From contig JAEYPN010000017.1 in assembly GCA_023410715.1 (NCBI GenBank), forward strand, positions 62,001 to 126,000: 64,000 nt of DNA, given 5' to 3'. The DNA comes from Bacillota bacterium (GTDB lineage Bacteria; Bacillota_I; Bacilli_A; Izemoplasmatales; UBA1188). Position numbers and translations under genes: made by a program. This document shows positions 50,659 to 60,669 of the stretch, piece by piece. Position 1 is the first letter of the stretch, and each line of letters begins with the position of its first letter. The notes below the pieces were generated by a model, which worked only from the letters and a program-made list of their open reading frames with translations, was not told where the DNA came from and searched no databases.

Positions 50659-51438
50659 ATGGATCGAAAAATAATTTTTTTTGACATTGATGGAACACTC
50701 TTTGATCATGTGACTGGTCGAGTCTTACCATCAACGATTAAAGCCTTACAAGAACTAAAGAAAAATCCTAATATTGAAATAGCAATTGCGAGTGGTAGAG
50801 CGATCTATGATATGTACACAATTGATAATATAAAGGAGTATTTTGACACTTTTGTTACTATTAATGGCCAAATAATTATTCACAATAATGGAATAATTTA
50901 TGCAAATTATTTAAAGATGGAAGACCTAAGAAAAATGAAAGATATATTCCATGATTTAAATATGATATATGGATTAGTTGGTACTACTAAATCAACTATA
51001 TCGGAAACTAATGACTTTGTCAAGAGCTGTTTTGATAATGTTAGGATGACTTTACCAGAAATTAATCCAAGCTTAGATAAAGAAGAAGGTATAGCTATGG
51101 CTTGGGCCTTCGCAAGTGATGATGAGATTAAAGGATTAGAGAAACTTTTGCCTGATTTTTCTTGTGTGAGCTGGAAAATTAATGGCTGTGATATTTTTCC
51201 TAAAGAGGTTTCTAAGGCATCTTCTGTTTTATGGTATGCATATAAAAATGGTTATAAAAAAGAAGACATATATGCTTTTGGTGATGGTGAAAATGATATT
51301 GAGATGATAAGTTCTGTAGGTGTTGGTATTGCAATGGGAAATGCTACAGAAAGTACTAAAAAGAATGCAAAATATGTTACAGACTCCTCAGACAAAGATG
51401 GGATATATAATGCTTTAAAGCATTTTAAACTAATTTAA
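50659..51438 (+). CDS. HAD-superfamily phosphatase, Cof type
   Basis: A 259-residue HAD hydrolase with the nucleophile motif FFDIDGTLFD (D9 and D11), motif II IAIASGR, and motif IV FGDGENDIEMI, with a type IIB cap between. Such enzymes dephosphorylate sugar phosphates, flavin precursors or pyridoxal phosphate; the substrate is unknown here. SD GGTGAT (50647-50652). The next gene has its own promoter. Confidence 0.92.
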   Translation: MDRKIIFFDIDGTLFDHVTGRVLPSTIKALQELKKNPNIEIAIASGRAIYDMYTIDNIKEYFDTFVTINGQIIIHNNGIIYANYLKMEDLRKMKDIFHDLNMIYGLVGTTKSTISETNDFVKSCFDNVRMTLPEINPSLDKEEGIAMAWAFASDDEIKGLEKLLPDFSCVSWKINGCDIFPKEVSKASSVLWYAYKNGYKKEDIYAFGDGENDIEMISSVGVGIAMGNATESTKKNAKYVTDSSDKDGIYNALKHFKLI

Positions 51439-51442
51439 GATA

Positions 51443-51451
51443 TGATATAAT
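51443..51451 (+). promoter_or_regulatory. Extended -10 promoter of priA
   Basis: TGATATAAT, directly after the HAD gene and 28 nt before the priA start. Confidence 0.6.
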
Positions 51452-51478
51452 ATTTACAAATTGGAAGGAGGTATACTC

Positions 51479-53803
51479 ATGATTGCAAGCGTCATAGTTG
51501 ATTTAAAAGTTCAAAGCTTAGATCGCGTTTTTGATTATTTAGTTCCTAAAGAGTTTGAAATAATCATTGAAGCTGGTTCTAGAGTATATGTTCCTTTTGG
51601 CAATATGAAACGAATGGGTTTTGTAAAAGAACTAAAGAATGAAAGCGAGTTTGAAAATTTAAAAGAAATTATTGATGTGCTTGATATATATCCTTTGATA
51701 AATCAGGAATTATTATACATTGGTGATTATCTTCATGAAAAAATGATTTATCCACGTTTTATGTATTATCAAACTATGCTTCCTAACTTTTTGAATGTTA
51801 AGCATGAGAAAAAGGTAGTAATAAATGGGTTAGTCGATTTATATATTCAAAGCTTATTTCAAAATAAAAAGGAATTAGATTATAATAAGATTAATTCTAA
51901 AGATTTACCTGCAATTAAAAAAGAAATTAAGAACGGTAATTTAAAATTAATTGAAAATTATAAAAGAAAAGAAACTATAAAAAAAATAAAATATTTAAGT
52001 AAGATTACTTATAAAGATAATTTAAGTCCGCTACAGAAAAAGGTAATGGCTTTTTTTGATAAAGAGGAAGAAGTATTAGCTAGTAATATTAATGCTTCAC
52101 CTGCTGTTATTAATGCCTTAGTAAAAAAGGATTGCTTAAAAGTTGTATATAAAGAAGAATACCGTGATTATCAGTTATTAAAGCCATTGGCAGATAAAAA
52201 TATTACATTAACTGACGAACAAAATAAAGTAGTTAATGAAGTATTGAAATCGAAGAATAAAAATGAGACATTTTTGCTTCATGGTGTTACTGGTTCAGGT
52301 AAAACAGAAGTATATTTAAAACTTATTGAAGAAGTAGTTAAAGATGGTAAGGATGTAATACTACTTATTCCAGAAATTACGTTAACACCGATGATGGTTC
52401 ATCGCTTTAGAAGTCATTTTCATGATTTAGTTGCGATATTTCATAGTGGCTTAAGTGATAGTGTGCGCTATGATGAATGGCGAAGAGTAAAAAAAGGGGA
52501 AGCCAAAATTGCAATCGGTGCTAGGTCAGCGATTTTTTTACCATTTAATAATTTAGGGTTAATCATTATTGATGAGGAACACGAATTATCTTATAAACAA
52601 GATGATGCGCCAAAATACTATGCGAATGATGTGGCTTTAGCTCGGGCTAAGTATAACGAAATTCCTCTACTTCTTGGTAGTGCAACACCTCTTGTTGAAG
52701 ATTATGCTAGAGCTAAAAAAGGTCTTTATACGTTGCTTGAACTTAAAAGTAGAATAAATAAAATGGAAATGCCAAAGATGACACTTGTTGACATGAATGA
52801 AGAATTTAAAAAAGGCATTTATGGTAATTTATCCGAAATTATGATTAATGCGGTTAATGATCGCTTGAAGAAAAAAGAGAAAGTGATTATCCTTTTGAAT
52901 AGGCGTGGCTATGCAAATTTTGTTATGTGTCGTGCTTGTGGCTTTGTAGTAAAATGTCCAAATTGCGATGTTTCATTACATTACCATAAGGACAAGAATA
53001 AACTTATGTGCCATTACTGTGGTTATGAGACACCTCTTGTTAATAAGTGCCCAAGCTGTGGATCAACTTATTTAAGACAAGTGGGACTTGGTACTGAAAG
53101 AATAGTTGAAGAAATTGAAAGTAAGTTTAATGATGCCAAAATTATTCGAATGGATAATGATACAACTAGTGCTAAAGGGTCACATGAAAGATTATTAAAT
53201 GAGTTTGAAAAAGATGGCGATATCTTGATTGGTACGCAGATGATTGCAAAAGGTTTGGATTATCATGATGTGACACTTGCTTGTGTTGTTGCGGCTGATT
53301 TATTACTTAAGGTACCAGATTTTAGAAGTGCTGAAAATACTTATGATCTTTTAACTCAAGTAGCCGGAAGAGCAGGACGAGGTAAACTTAAAGGTGAGGT
53401 TATTGTCCAGTCACATGATGTAACGCATTATGCGATAAAATTGGCTTGTGAAAATAATTACTCAGCTTTTTATGAACGCGAGCTTAAAACAAGATTTTTA
53501 GCAAAATATTCACCATTTTATTTTATGATGCAGATTGAAATTAAACATAAAGACTTAAAAGTCGCATTTTTAAAAGCTTTAGAAGTTAAAAAAGAGTTAG
53601 ATGATAACATTAAAACAGAAAAAATTATATTAGGACCAACGATTCCTGATATTTCTAAAATTAATAATCTATATAGTGTTTTTGTTTTAATGAAGTATAA
53701 AAGTGAAGTTAATTTAAAAGAAACTTTAAATAAAATTTATGAAAAACTGACAGAGGAGAACGTCATTTTCCAAATTGATAAATTTCCAAGTCGGATTGTT
53801 TAG
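51479..53803 (+). CDS. priA: Primosomal protein N' (replication restart helicase PriA)
   Basis: The ATG at 51479 follows GGAAGGAGGT (51463-51472); a TTG at 51461 is in the ribosome site and rejected. The 774 residues have the 3'-DNA-binding and winged-helix domains (1 to about 235), Walker A GVTGSGKTE (about 268), DEEH box (about 365), and eight Cys in two zinc knuckles between the helicase lobes (CRACG, CPNCD, CHYCG, CPSCG). It reloads the replisome at stalled forks. The order priA-fmt is conserved in Bacilli, though def is absent between them. Confidence 0.96.
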   Translation: MIASVIVDLKVQSLDRVFDYLVPKEFEIIIEAGSRVYVPFGNMKRMGFVKELKNESEFENLKEIIDVLDIYPLINQELLYIGDYLHEKMIYPRFMYYQTMLPNFLNVKHEKKVVINGLVDLYIQSLFQNKKELDYNKINSKDLPAIKKEIKNGNLKLIENYKRKETIKKIKYLSKITYKDNLSPLQKKVMAFFDKEEEVLASNINASPAVINALVKKDCLKVVYKEEYRDYQLLKPLADKNITLTDEQNKVVNEVLKSKNKNETFLLHGVTGSGKTEVYLKLIEEVVKDGKDVILLIPEITLTPMMVHRFRSHFHDLVAIFHSGLSDSVRYDEWRRVKKGEAKIAIGARSAIFLPFNNLGLIIIDEEHELSYKQDDAPKYYANDVALARAKYNEIPLLLGSATPLVEDYARAKKGLYTLLELKSRINKMEMPKMTLVDMNEEFKKGIYGNLSEIMINAVNDRLKKKEKVIILLNRRGYANFVMCRACGFVVKCPNCDVSLHYHKDKNKLMCHYCGYETPLVNKCPSCGSTYLRQVGLGTERIVEEIESKFNDAKIIRMDNDTTSAKGSHERLLNEFEKDGDILIGTQMIAKGLDYHDVTLACVVAADLLLKVPDFRSAENTYDLLTQVAGRAGRGKLKGEVIVQSHDVTHYAIKLACENNYSAFYERELKTRFLAKYSPFYFMMQIEIKHKDLKVAFLKALEVKKELDDNIKTEKIILGPTIPDISKINNLYSVFVLMKYKSEVNLKETLNKIYEKLTEENVIFQIDKFPSRIV

Positions 53804-53814
53804 GAGGCTATAAA

Positions 53815-54744
53815 ATGAGAGTTGTATTTATGGGAACACCGGAATTTGCAGTACCGGTTTTAGAAGAATTAATTAAACATTATGAGGTTGTACTTGTTGT
53901 TTCTCAACCTGATAAGGAAGTTGGGAGAAAAAAAGAATTAACATCACCACCAGTCAAAAAGTGTGCTTTAAGCCATAATATCAAAGTATTCCAACCAGTA
54001 AAAATTAGAAAAGAATATGAGGAGGTTTTGGCAGCTCAACCTGATTTAATTGTAACATGTGCATTTGGACAAATGATTCCAGATATTATACTAAATTATC
54101 CTAAGTATGGAGCAATTAATGTTCATGCCAGTCTACTTCCAAAATATCGTGGTGGAGCACCAATTCAAAAATCTATTATGGCTGGTGATGATAAAACTGG
54201 AATCTCCATTATGTATATGGTTAAGAAAATGGATGCCGGCGATATAATCTTACAGGAAAGTGTAAAAATTCTTGATACTGACAATTTAAAGAATGTCCAA
54301 GATAAACTATCAGAGTTAGGTAAAGATCTTTTAATCAAGGGAATTAACTTAATTTTAGAAAATAAAGTAGAACGTATTATTCAAGATGAAAGTCAAGTTA
54401 CTTATGCATATAATATAACAAGAGAAGAAGAAAAGATTGACTGGAACAGAAGTGCAAAAGAAATTTTCAATCATATCCGGGCTTTAAATCCTCAACCACT
54501 TGCTTATACTATTTTAAACGATATTGATATTCAAATCTTAGAAGTAATTATCACTGATAAACCATCTACTAAAGAAGCTGGTACAATTGAGGAGATCACG
54601 AAGGGAAATGTCTATGTTTCCACAAAAGATAAATTAATTTTAATAAATAAAATCAAATATCCAGGTAAAAAGGAAATGGGAATTAAAGATTTTATGAATG
54701 GAATAGGTAAAAGCGTCTTTAAAATCGGGGAAATGTTCAAATAA
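53815..54744 (+). CDS. fmt: Methionyl-tRNA formyltransferase
   Basis: A 309-residue enzyme with FMGTPEFAVPVLEEL at the start, the formyl-folate site HASLLPKYRGGAPIQ (catalytic His and the Asn just before it) and a C-terminal OB-like tRNA-binding domain. It formylates initiator Met-tRNA. AGGAGG (53803-53808) overlaps the priA stop, and the gene starts 11 nt after priA, so they form an operon. Confidence 0.96.
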   Translation: MRVVFMGTPEFAVPVLEELIKHYEVVLVVSQPDKEVGRKKELTSPPVKKCALSHNIKVFQPVKIRKEYEEVLAAQPDLIVTCAFGQMIPDIILNYPKYGAINVHASLLPKYRGGAPIQKSIMAGDDKTGISIMYMVKKMDAGDIILQESVKILDTDNLKNVQDKLSELGKDLLIKGINLILENKVERIIQDESQVTYAYNITREEEKIDWNRSAKEIFNHIRALNPQPLAYTILNDIDIQILEVIITDKPSTKEAGTIEEITKGNVYVSTKDKLILINKIKYPGKKEMGIKDFMNGIGKSVFKIGEMFK

Positions 54745-54774
54745 TAGACAAAAAATAATTATATATGATATAAT
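54745..54774 (+). promoter_or_regulatory. Promoter of the pgpA-metK-CDF gene run
   Basis: TAGACA (54745-54750), 18-bp spacer, TATAAT (54769-54774) with TG extension at 54766-54767. Confidence 0.65.
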
Positions 54775-54795
54775 TAAAAGATGAGGTGAATTAAG

Positions 54796-55356
54796 ATGGG
54801 AAAAACAAAAAATCTATTTTCACGTGAAGAAATGTTTGAACTAAATGTTAAAGCCTTAAATAAGCGTGGAGTAACAATTAAAGATATTGCAGAAATTGCA
54901 TTTCGTCAACAATCAAGATGGAAACCAGATATTTCAATGCGCGAATGTATTTTAAGTGTTGAAAAAATTTTATCATTACGCGATGTATTTCATATTGTTC
55001 AATTAGGAGTTGAACTTGATGTTTTAACAGAACAAAAAAGATTATCAGAACCTTTACAGACAATTCTTGACAGTGACTTAGGAATGTTTGGGGTTGATGA
55101 ACTTTTTGGTTTGGAAATTGCCGGTTTGTATGGAACTATTGGTAAGACAAACTTTGGAGAAATTGACGTTAACAAGCCATTAATAATTAAAGATTTAAAT
55201 GAAAGAGGCAAAGCAGACAGTAGTGAATGTCACACATTCTTAGATGACATTGTCGGAGCTATTGCAGCCTGTGCTTCAACAAGAGTTGCGCAAGTAGAAA
55301 ATGAAATTGATGCTCATAGGGACCCAAGTATTACGGAGCTTAAATTAGATATTTAA
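54796..55356 (+). CDS. Phosphatidylglycerophosphatase A-like protein
   Basis: The 186 residues match the short PgpA family that includes YutG of B. subtilis: FSREEMFELNVKALNKRGV and ISMRECILSVEKIL in the N-terminal half, then GLYGTIGKTNFGEIDVNKP and CHTFLDDIVGAIAAC. Members dephosphorylate phosphatidylglycerol phosphate or related lipids. Unlike E. coli PgpA, the hydrophobic segments are few. SD AGGTGA (54783-54788). The next gene starts 12 nt downstream. Confidence 0.85.
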   Translation: MGKTKNLFSREEMFELNVKALNKRGVTIKDIAEIAFRQQSRWKPDISMRECILSVEKILSLRDVFHIVQLGVELDVLTEQKRLSEPLQTILDSDLGMFGVDELFGLEIAGLYGTIGKTNFGEIDVNKPLIIKDLNERGKADSSECHTFLDDIVGAIAACASTRVAQVENEIDAHRDPSITELKLDI

Positions 55357-55368
55357 CGGAGTTTCAAA

Positions 55369-56832
55369 ATGGATGAACGCGAAAAAGAACTAGAAGATTT
55401 TTTTAAGAACAAAAAAACATCTAGCGGTAATAATAAAATTTTAAACAACGATGAACCTGGAAAAAGTAAAAAGTCAGGTCTTTTACGCGTTAAAAAAGAA
55501 AAGAGAATCCAAAAGAGTTTTAAAAAATGGTTTCAAGAGTTTGTTAAAATAATAACTAATAAATTTTCTTTTGAAGTTGGTGTAGATATCTTAGATGAAA
55601 CATCAGTCTTATATAGGCGTAATGTTGTAATAAAAAATATTCTATTTGTCACTAACTCGATATTCATTATTTTTACGCTTATAGGTTCTAAAGGAACAAA
55701 CATTATTATTGCTTTAATATTCTTTATCATTATGTATTTCATTAATCTTGCTTTAAAACGGGTAATTAATGAAGAACCAAGAACGCTTCTTAAGCAACAG
55801 TTAGCTATGTATATTTCTTCTGTTTATATTATTATAATGACGATTGCAGTATATGTAAAATTAACTGTTTCAGTGGATTTGAATAATGAATATTATTTTA
55901 GTATTACGCAGGCTAGTTATTCGTTAATATATTTTGCCCTTGTTATACTTGCGTTATATCAAGACTCAAAATTACTTAAAATAACTTTTAAATGGATCTT
56001 GATTTTGATGACAATCATTCATATAACGGTTCTATATCCTCTATATCAGGTTGCATCAACATTAAAAGAACTATTTGATTATATCTTTGTATTACATCCG
56101 CAAATAATTAGTGATATAATACTTAGAACATTAGTATTAGTTATTATTATGATTGCCTTATACGCTACAACTTCAATATCTGAAAAAATCAATCGTAAAC
56201 GAAAAGAAGAACTGCTTAAAAGAAGAAATATGGAAAAAGATTTTAAGATTGTCGTTTCTGATGTTTTTGATGTAATTAAGGTTTATAATGATAAAGGCGA
56301 TAATATGCAACAGAAAGTCGCTTCATTAAGAATAGCAAGAATGTCACAAAAACTTGCACAGATACTAAATTACTCACCAAAAATTTGTAAAGAGATATAT
56401 GACTATTCTATTGTTCATTATGACAAGCTTGAATACTTAAATATTTCTGAATTTGATGATGAAGAAATCTTAGATGAGAGTGATTTTAAACTTATTAGGG
56501 ATAAAACCTTAATTGGTTCGGTAATAATTAAACGGCTTCAGTTAAATAAAAAGGCAGAAAATATAATAAGAACGCATTTTGAAAAAAATACGAGTGAAGA
56601 ATTCATAAAAGAAATGAATTTAATTCAAAATAATAGAGAATCGCAGATTATATTACTTTCTGAAATGTATGAAATATTAAGACAGGACAGAAGTTATAAG
56701 AAACAGCTAAATCATCAAAGGACAATTGAACTTTTAAAATTAGAGTTTGTCAAATATTTTGATTATGATATATTAGAAAGGTTTATAAAATATGCCGATG
56801 AATTTGAAAGAATTTATCAAGGCTTTTACTAG
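55369..56832 (+). CDS. Membrane protein with degenerate HD-GYP-like domain
   Basis: A 487-residue protein. The first 75 residues are charged and cytoplasmic, followed by about six membrane helices (about 85-275). The C-terminal about 200 residues have the helical pattern of HD-GYP domains (LRIARMSQKLAQILNYS, IGSVIIKRLQL, RTHFEK, SQIILLSEMYEIL), but the HD pair is replaced by HYDK and the later His and GYP motifs are lost. I infer an inactive sensor that may still bind a nucleotide. No clear family name. It lies in an operon with metK, with AGGAGG for metK at its stop. Confidence 0.55.
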   Translation: MDEREKELEDFFKNKKTSSGNNKILNNDEPGKSKKSGLLRVKKEKRIQKSFKKWFQEFVKIITNKFSFEVGVDILDETSVLYRRNVVIKNILFVTNSIFIIFTLIGSKGTNIIIALIFFIIMYFINLALKRVINEEPRTLLKQQLAMYISSVYIIIMTIAVYVKLTVSVDLNNEYYFSITQASYSLIYFALVILALYQDSKLLKITFKWILILMTIIHITVLYPLYQVASTLKELFDYIFVLHPQIISDIILRTLVLVIIMIALYATTSISEKINRKRKEELLKRRNMEKDFKIVVSDVFDVIKVYNDKGDNMQQKVASLRIARMSQKLAQILNYSPKICKEIYDYSIVHYDKLEYLNISEFDDEEILDESDFKLIRDKTLIGSVIIKRLQLNKKAENIIRTHFEKNTSEEFIKEMNLIQNNRESQIILLSEMYEILRQDRSYKKQLNHQRTIELLKLEFVKYFDYDILERFIKYADEFERIYQGFY

Positions 56833-56842
56833 GAGGAAAAAC

Positions 56843-57994
56843 ATGAGAAGATTTATGACATCAGAATCAGTAACAGAAGGACATCCAGATAAAATTTGTG
56901 ATCAAATTTCAGATGCGATCCTCGACCATATAATTAAAGAAGATAAAAATGCTCGAGTTGCGGTTGAAGTGATGTGTGCAACTGGATTAGCTTTAGTAGC
57001 TGGCGAAATTACAACAAGCGTTTATGTTGATATTCAAGAAATTGTTAGAGAAACTGTAAGACAAATTGGTTATGACAGAGGTAAATTTGGCTTTGACGCT
57101 GATAATTTAGCAGTTTTAGTTGCGATTGATCCACAATCACCTGATATCGCTGTTGGTGTTGATGCAACTTTAAGTAAGGAACAAGGTGCAGGGGACCAAG
57201 GTATTATGTTTGGTTATGCAACAGATGAAACACCAGAATATATGCCACTACCTATTGTCTTAGCTCATAAACTAGCTAAAAGATTGTCTTATGTAAGAAA
57301 AAATAGAGAATTACCATTCTTACGTCCAGATGGAAAAACACAAGTGACGATAGAATATGAAGATGATACGCCTATACGCGTTGATACAGTAATTATTTCA
57401 GCTCAACATGCACCTGATATCACTAATGAAGAAATTAGAAATGCGATTATTGAGCGAGTTATCAATCAAGTAATTGATCCAAAATTAATAGATAAAAACA
57501 CTAAAATTTTAATTAATCCAACCGGAAGATTCGTTATTGGTGGTCCACAAGGCGATACAGGCTTAACTGGTCGTAAGATTATTGTTGATACATATGGTGG
57601 GGCTGCTCATCATGGTGGTGGAGCTTTCAGTGGTAAAGACCCATCAAAGGTTGACAGAAGCGCTGCTTATGCATGTCGTTATGTAGCTAAAAACATGGTT
57701 GCGGCAGGTATTGCTAAAAAGTTAGAAATTCAAGTTTCATATGCGATTGGTGTCGCAAAACCAATCAGTATTTATGTTAATGATTTTGGTACATCAAAAT
57801 TTACAACTGAGGAATTAGTTGATATTGTTAATAAAAACTTTGATTTACGTCCTGCATCAATTATTGAAAAATTAAACTTAAAGTCACCAATTTATCGTCA
57901 AGTTGCTGCTTATGGACACTTTGGACGTAATGATTTGAATTTACCTTGGGAAAAGCTTGATAAAGTTGAGGAGTTAAAAAAATTTCTAAAATAG
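56843..57994 (+). CDS. metK: S-adenosylmethionine synthase
   Basis: The ATG at 56843 follows AGGAGG (56831-56836), giving 383 residues; an in-frame start at 56792 would lie inside the upstream gene. MRRFMTSESVTEGHPDKICD, GAGDQGIMFGYA and GGGAFSGKDPSKVDRSAAY are the three standard motifs. It makes SAM from methionine and ATP. There is no SAM riboswitch: only 10 nt separate it from the upstream stop, so any control lies at the pgpA promoter. Confidence 0.97.
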   Translation: MRRFMTSESVTEGHPDKICDQISDAILDHIIKEDKNARVAVEVMCATGLALVAGEITTSVYVDIQEIVRETVRQIGYDRGKFGFDADNLAVLVAIDPQSPDIAVGVDATLSKEQGAGDQGIMFGYATDETPEYMPLPIVLAHKLAKRLSYVRKNRELPFLRPDGKTQVTIEYEDDTPIRVDTVIISAQHAPDITNEEIRNAIIERVINQVIDPKLIDKNTKILINPTGRFVIGGPQGDTGLTGRKIIVDTYGGAAHHGGGAFSGKDPSKVDRSAAYACRYVAKNMVAAGIAKKLEIQVSYAIGVAKPISIYVNDFGTSKFTTEELVDIVNKNFDLRPASIIEKLNLKSPIYRQVAAYGHFGRNDLNLPWEKLDKVEELKKFLK

Positions 57995-58009
57995 AGAGTA
58001 GGTAATAAC

Positions 58010-58504
58010 ATGTTTTTAGTCAAAATTGTTTTTTTGATTGAAATAGCCATAATTATAGCCGTTATTTTAGGAATGATGGTTATTCCTGGCATTTTCATTA
58101 TGCGTTATTTAGGTAAAAAAAATTATTCAATCAATAAATCAAGTGCCAAATTTGATATTGAACTTAGAAAAGCCTACAATTTAGTTCTAAAGAATGTTGA
58201 ATTTGATGGATTAGACTTTTATAAAGATAAAGTAATTAAGTATTTATCACTAGAAGAAAAGAAAAATTTAATTGAATTGATAAAAAAAGCTATTGATACT
58301 TTAGAAAAAAATGAAGATAACTTTTACGTTTTTGAAGCTTATGAGCGCTTGATCGATGAAAGAAGAAAATATGATATCAAAGTTTTAGAATATAATAAGG
58401 TCCTATCCGTTTTACCTTTTATTATTTTTGCTAAACTTTTGAATTATCAAAAAAGAGAAACATATTATAAGAAGGTCGACGAATATGATCAACAAATTGA
58501 TTAA
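58010..58504 (+). CDS. Small LemA-like membrane protein
   Basis: A 164-residue protein with one N-terminal membrane helix (about 5-31) and a charged helical rest. RRKYDIKVLEYNKVLSVLPF near the end resembles the LemA motif (RxxYNxxVxxYNxxxxxFP), and SAKFDIELRKAYNLVLKNVE looks like an earlier helix of that fold. LemA function is not settled. It starts 16 nt after metK and overlaps the CDF gene by 20 nt. Confidence 0.5.
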   Translation: MFLVKIVFLIEIAIIIAVILGMMVIPGIFIMRYLGKKNYSINKSSAKFDIELRKAYNLVLKNVEFDGLDFYKDKVIKYLSLEEKKNLIELIKKAIDTLEKNEDNFYVFEAYERLIDERRKYDIKVLEYNKVLSVLPFIIFAKLLNYQKRETYYKKVDEYDQQID

Positions 58505-59660
58505 AATTTTTATTAAAAATAGTGATGATATCAAAGATGCTAAGGTCCGTAATTCTTATGGCATTTTTGCTGGTATTTTTGGAATTATTACGAATATTAT
58601 TATTTCCTCAATGAAAATTATAATTGGGGTAATAAGCAGTTCCTTAGCAATTATTTCTGATGGAATTGATAACTTATCAGACGCTTGTAGTTCAGTTATT
58701 ACCATCATTGGTTTTAAACTATCATCTAAGCCAGCTGATGAAGAACATCCTTATGGTCATGAAAGATTAGAATATGTAACAGGATTAATTGTTTCGTTTG
58801 TAATTTTAATGGTGGGATTATCACTTTTTAAAATGTCAATTGAAAAAATAATTAAACCAACCGAAGTTAAGTTTAGTTACATAACTATCATTATTTTATT
58901 AGTCTCAATTGGTGTTAAAATCTGGCAGGGTAGTACATATTTGAAATTATCTAAAAAGATTGATTCCTTGGCACTTAAGGCTACTAGTAAAGATTCATTT
59001 AACGATGTGTTATCAACTTTAATGGTTTTATTATCAGTGTTAATTTATCGATTTACATCATATAACGTAGATGGTTATTTTGGTTTAATTGTTTCAATTT
59101 TTATTATTAAAGCAGGTATTGATTTAATTAAAGATACTATTTCTCCGCTTATTAGTGAAAAGGTCGATCCAGAATTTATAAAAAAAATTGTTGAAGAAAT
59201 CAAAGGATTTGATGGTGTACTGGGTGTTCATGACCTACTATATCATTCATATGGAGCAAATAAAATTTATATGAGCTTACATGTTGAAGTTCCTGAAGAT
59301 GTGAAAATAACGATTAGTCATGATATCATTGATAACATTGAAAAATATATAAAGGATACATATAATGTCGAACTAGTTATTCATATGGACCCAATTGATA
59401 ATAAAGGCTCTGAAACAATAAAATTTAGAGATCTTACGGAAGAATATTTAAAAGAAGCCGACGAGAGTTTATCTTTTCATGATTTTAGAATTGTTAAAGG
59501 TGAAACCCATACAAATTTAATTTTTGATGTTTTAGTCCCTGTAGACTTTAAATATAAAAATAGCGAAATTAAAGAACTTATTGAATCAAAATTTAAATTA
59601 AACGGATACTCAGATGTAAATGTCGTTATTACATTTGATATTCAGTATATTAAAGAATAA
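58485..59660 (+). CDS. Cation diffusion facilitator (CDF) transporter
   Basis: A 391-residue CDF antiporter: about six membrane helices with SDGIDNLSDA (metal-binding Asp set in helix 2), HPYGHERLEY, and ATSKDSFNDVLST (Asp in helix 5). The cytoplasmic domain has HDLLYHSYG and LHVEVPEDVKITISHDI, followed by about 90 further residues ending in a second ferredoxin-like stretch. It exports Zn, Mn or Fe; the ion cannot be named. The start overlaps the upstream gene by 20 nt. A terminator follows its stop at once. Confidence 0.92.
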   Translation: MINKLIKIFIKNSDDIKDAKVRNSYGIFAGIFGIITNIIISSMKIIIGVISSSLAIISDGIDNLSDACSSVITIIGFKLSSKPADEEHPYGHERLEYVTGLIVSFVILMVGLSLFKMSIEKIIKPTEVKFSYITIIILLVSIGVKIWQGSTYLKLSKKIDSLALKATSKDSFNDVLSTLMVLLSVLIYRFTSYNVDGYFGLIVSIFIIKAGIDLIKDTISPLISEKVDPEFIKKIVEEIKGFDGVLGVHDLLYHSYGANKIYMSLHVEVPEDVKITISHDIIDNIEKYIKDTYNVELVIHMDPIDNKGSETIKFRDLTEEYLKEADESLSFHDFRIVKGETHTNLIFDVLVPVDFKYKNSEIKELIESKFKLNGYSDVNVVITFDIQYIKE

Positions 59661-59661
59661 T

Positions 59662-59688
59662 AAAAGCGAGTTGCCTCGCTTTTTTTTA
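59662..59688. terminator. Terminator shared by the CDF gene and the radical SAM gene
   Basis: AAAAGCGAG (59662-59670), loop TTGC, CTCGCTTTT (59675-59683), then T to 59687. Strong for the plus strand; on the minus strand the T-run is short. Confidence 0.85.
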
Positions 59689-60600
59689 TTCTTTATATAA
59701 TTTTCCTTGATAAGAATCCCTCTTGATTAATTCCTTATCAATATTATTTAAAACTACAAATTTTTTAAGTGTCCATAAAGGCGCAATTAATAAATCTTTA
59801 GGAGCATCGCCTGTTAAGCGATGGATGATAATATCCTTTCTTAAATGTTCAATTTGGGTTGTCACAATATCAATGTATTCATCTAAAGTAAGAATCTTAA
59901 AAGGTTTTTTTAAGTAAACATCTCCCAAGATAGTATCCTTCATGACATGTAGCATATGAATCTTAATTCCACTAATTGGAAGATGATTCAAGTGTTCAAT
60001 TGTTTCTAACATCATTTCTTTAGTCTCATTAGGTAAACCATTGATAATATGTACAACAACGTTAATATGTCTTTTAGCTAATTCGAGTACCGCATCATCA
60101 AAAGTTTTTAAGTCATGTTGCCGGTTAATATATTTTAAAGTTTCTTCATGCATTGACTGTAAACCAAGCTCAATTGTTAATTCCGTTCGTTTATTTAAAT
60201 CTTCTAAATAATTTAAAATCTCATCTGATAAACAATCAGGACGTGTCGAAATAGCTAAACCAATTATTTTTTCATCAAACTTTAAGACTGGTTCATAAAT
60301 TTCTTTTAATTTATTTACGCTAGCGTATGTGTTAGTATTTGCTTGAAAATAAGCAATGTATAAGCCTTCGTGCCACTTAGAAGCCATCATTTCTTTTATT
60401 TTTAAAAACTGTGTTTCAAGTGAATCAGTAATGTTTCCAGCAAAATCTCCTGAACCAAGTTTTGAACAATATATACACCCTGTTTTAGATAATTTACCAT
60501 CTTTATTAGGACAGGTAAAACCACCATTTAAGGAAATTTTATAAACTTTTTTATGATATTTTTCTTGATTATACTCAGATAATTGACGATATCTTTTCAT
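59686..60600 (-). CDS. Radical SAM protein of the YtqA/YhcC type
   Basis: A 304-residue radical SAM enzyme. The cluster Cys are in FTCPNKDGKLSKTGCIYC, the long Cx11Cx2C spacing typical of the TIGR01212 group. GLAISTRPDCL and ELTIELGLQSMH are barrel motifs of the same group. Members are related to tRNA-modifying enzymes, but the product is not established. The N-terminus RYRQLSEYNQEKYHKKVYKI also matches. It is alone on the minus strand. Confidence 0.9.
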   Translation of the reverse strand: MKRYRQLSEYNQEKYHKKVYKISLNGGFTCPNKDGKLSKTGCIYCSKLGSGDFAGNITDSLETQFLKIKEMMASKWHEGLYIAYFQANTNTYASVNKLKEIYEPVLKFDEKIIGLAISTRPDCLSDEILNYLEDLNKRTELTIELGLQSMHEETLKYINRQHDLKTFDDAVLELAKRHINVVVHIINGLPNETKEMMLETIEHLNHLPISGIKIHMLHVMKDTILGDVYLKKPFKILTLDEYIDIVTTQIEHLRKDIIIHRLTGDAPKDLLIAPLWTLKKFVVLNNIDKELIKRDSYQGKLYKE

Positions 60601-60669
60601 TTTTATTAACCTACCTTTTTAAAAGTTATCATAATTTTAACACATTTGTATGATAATATTCTATATTAG

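Noticed and set aside
56833..56842. Possible SAM riboswitch before metK
   Set aside because: Only 10 nt lie between the upstream stop and the metK start, and no SAM-box sequence is seen in the upstream gene end.
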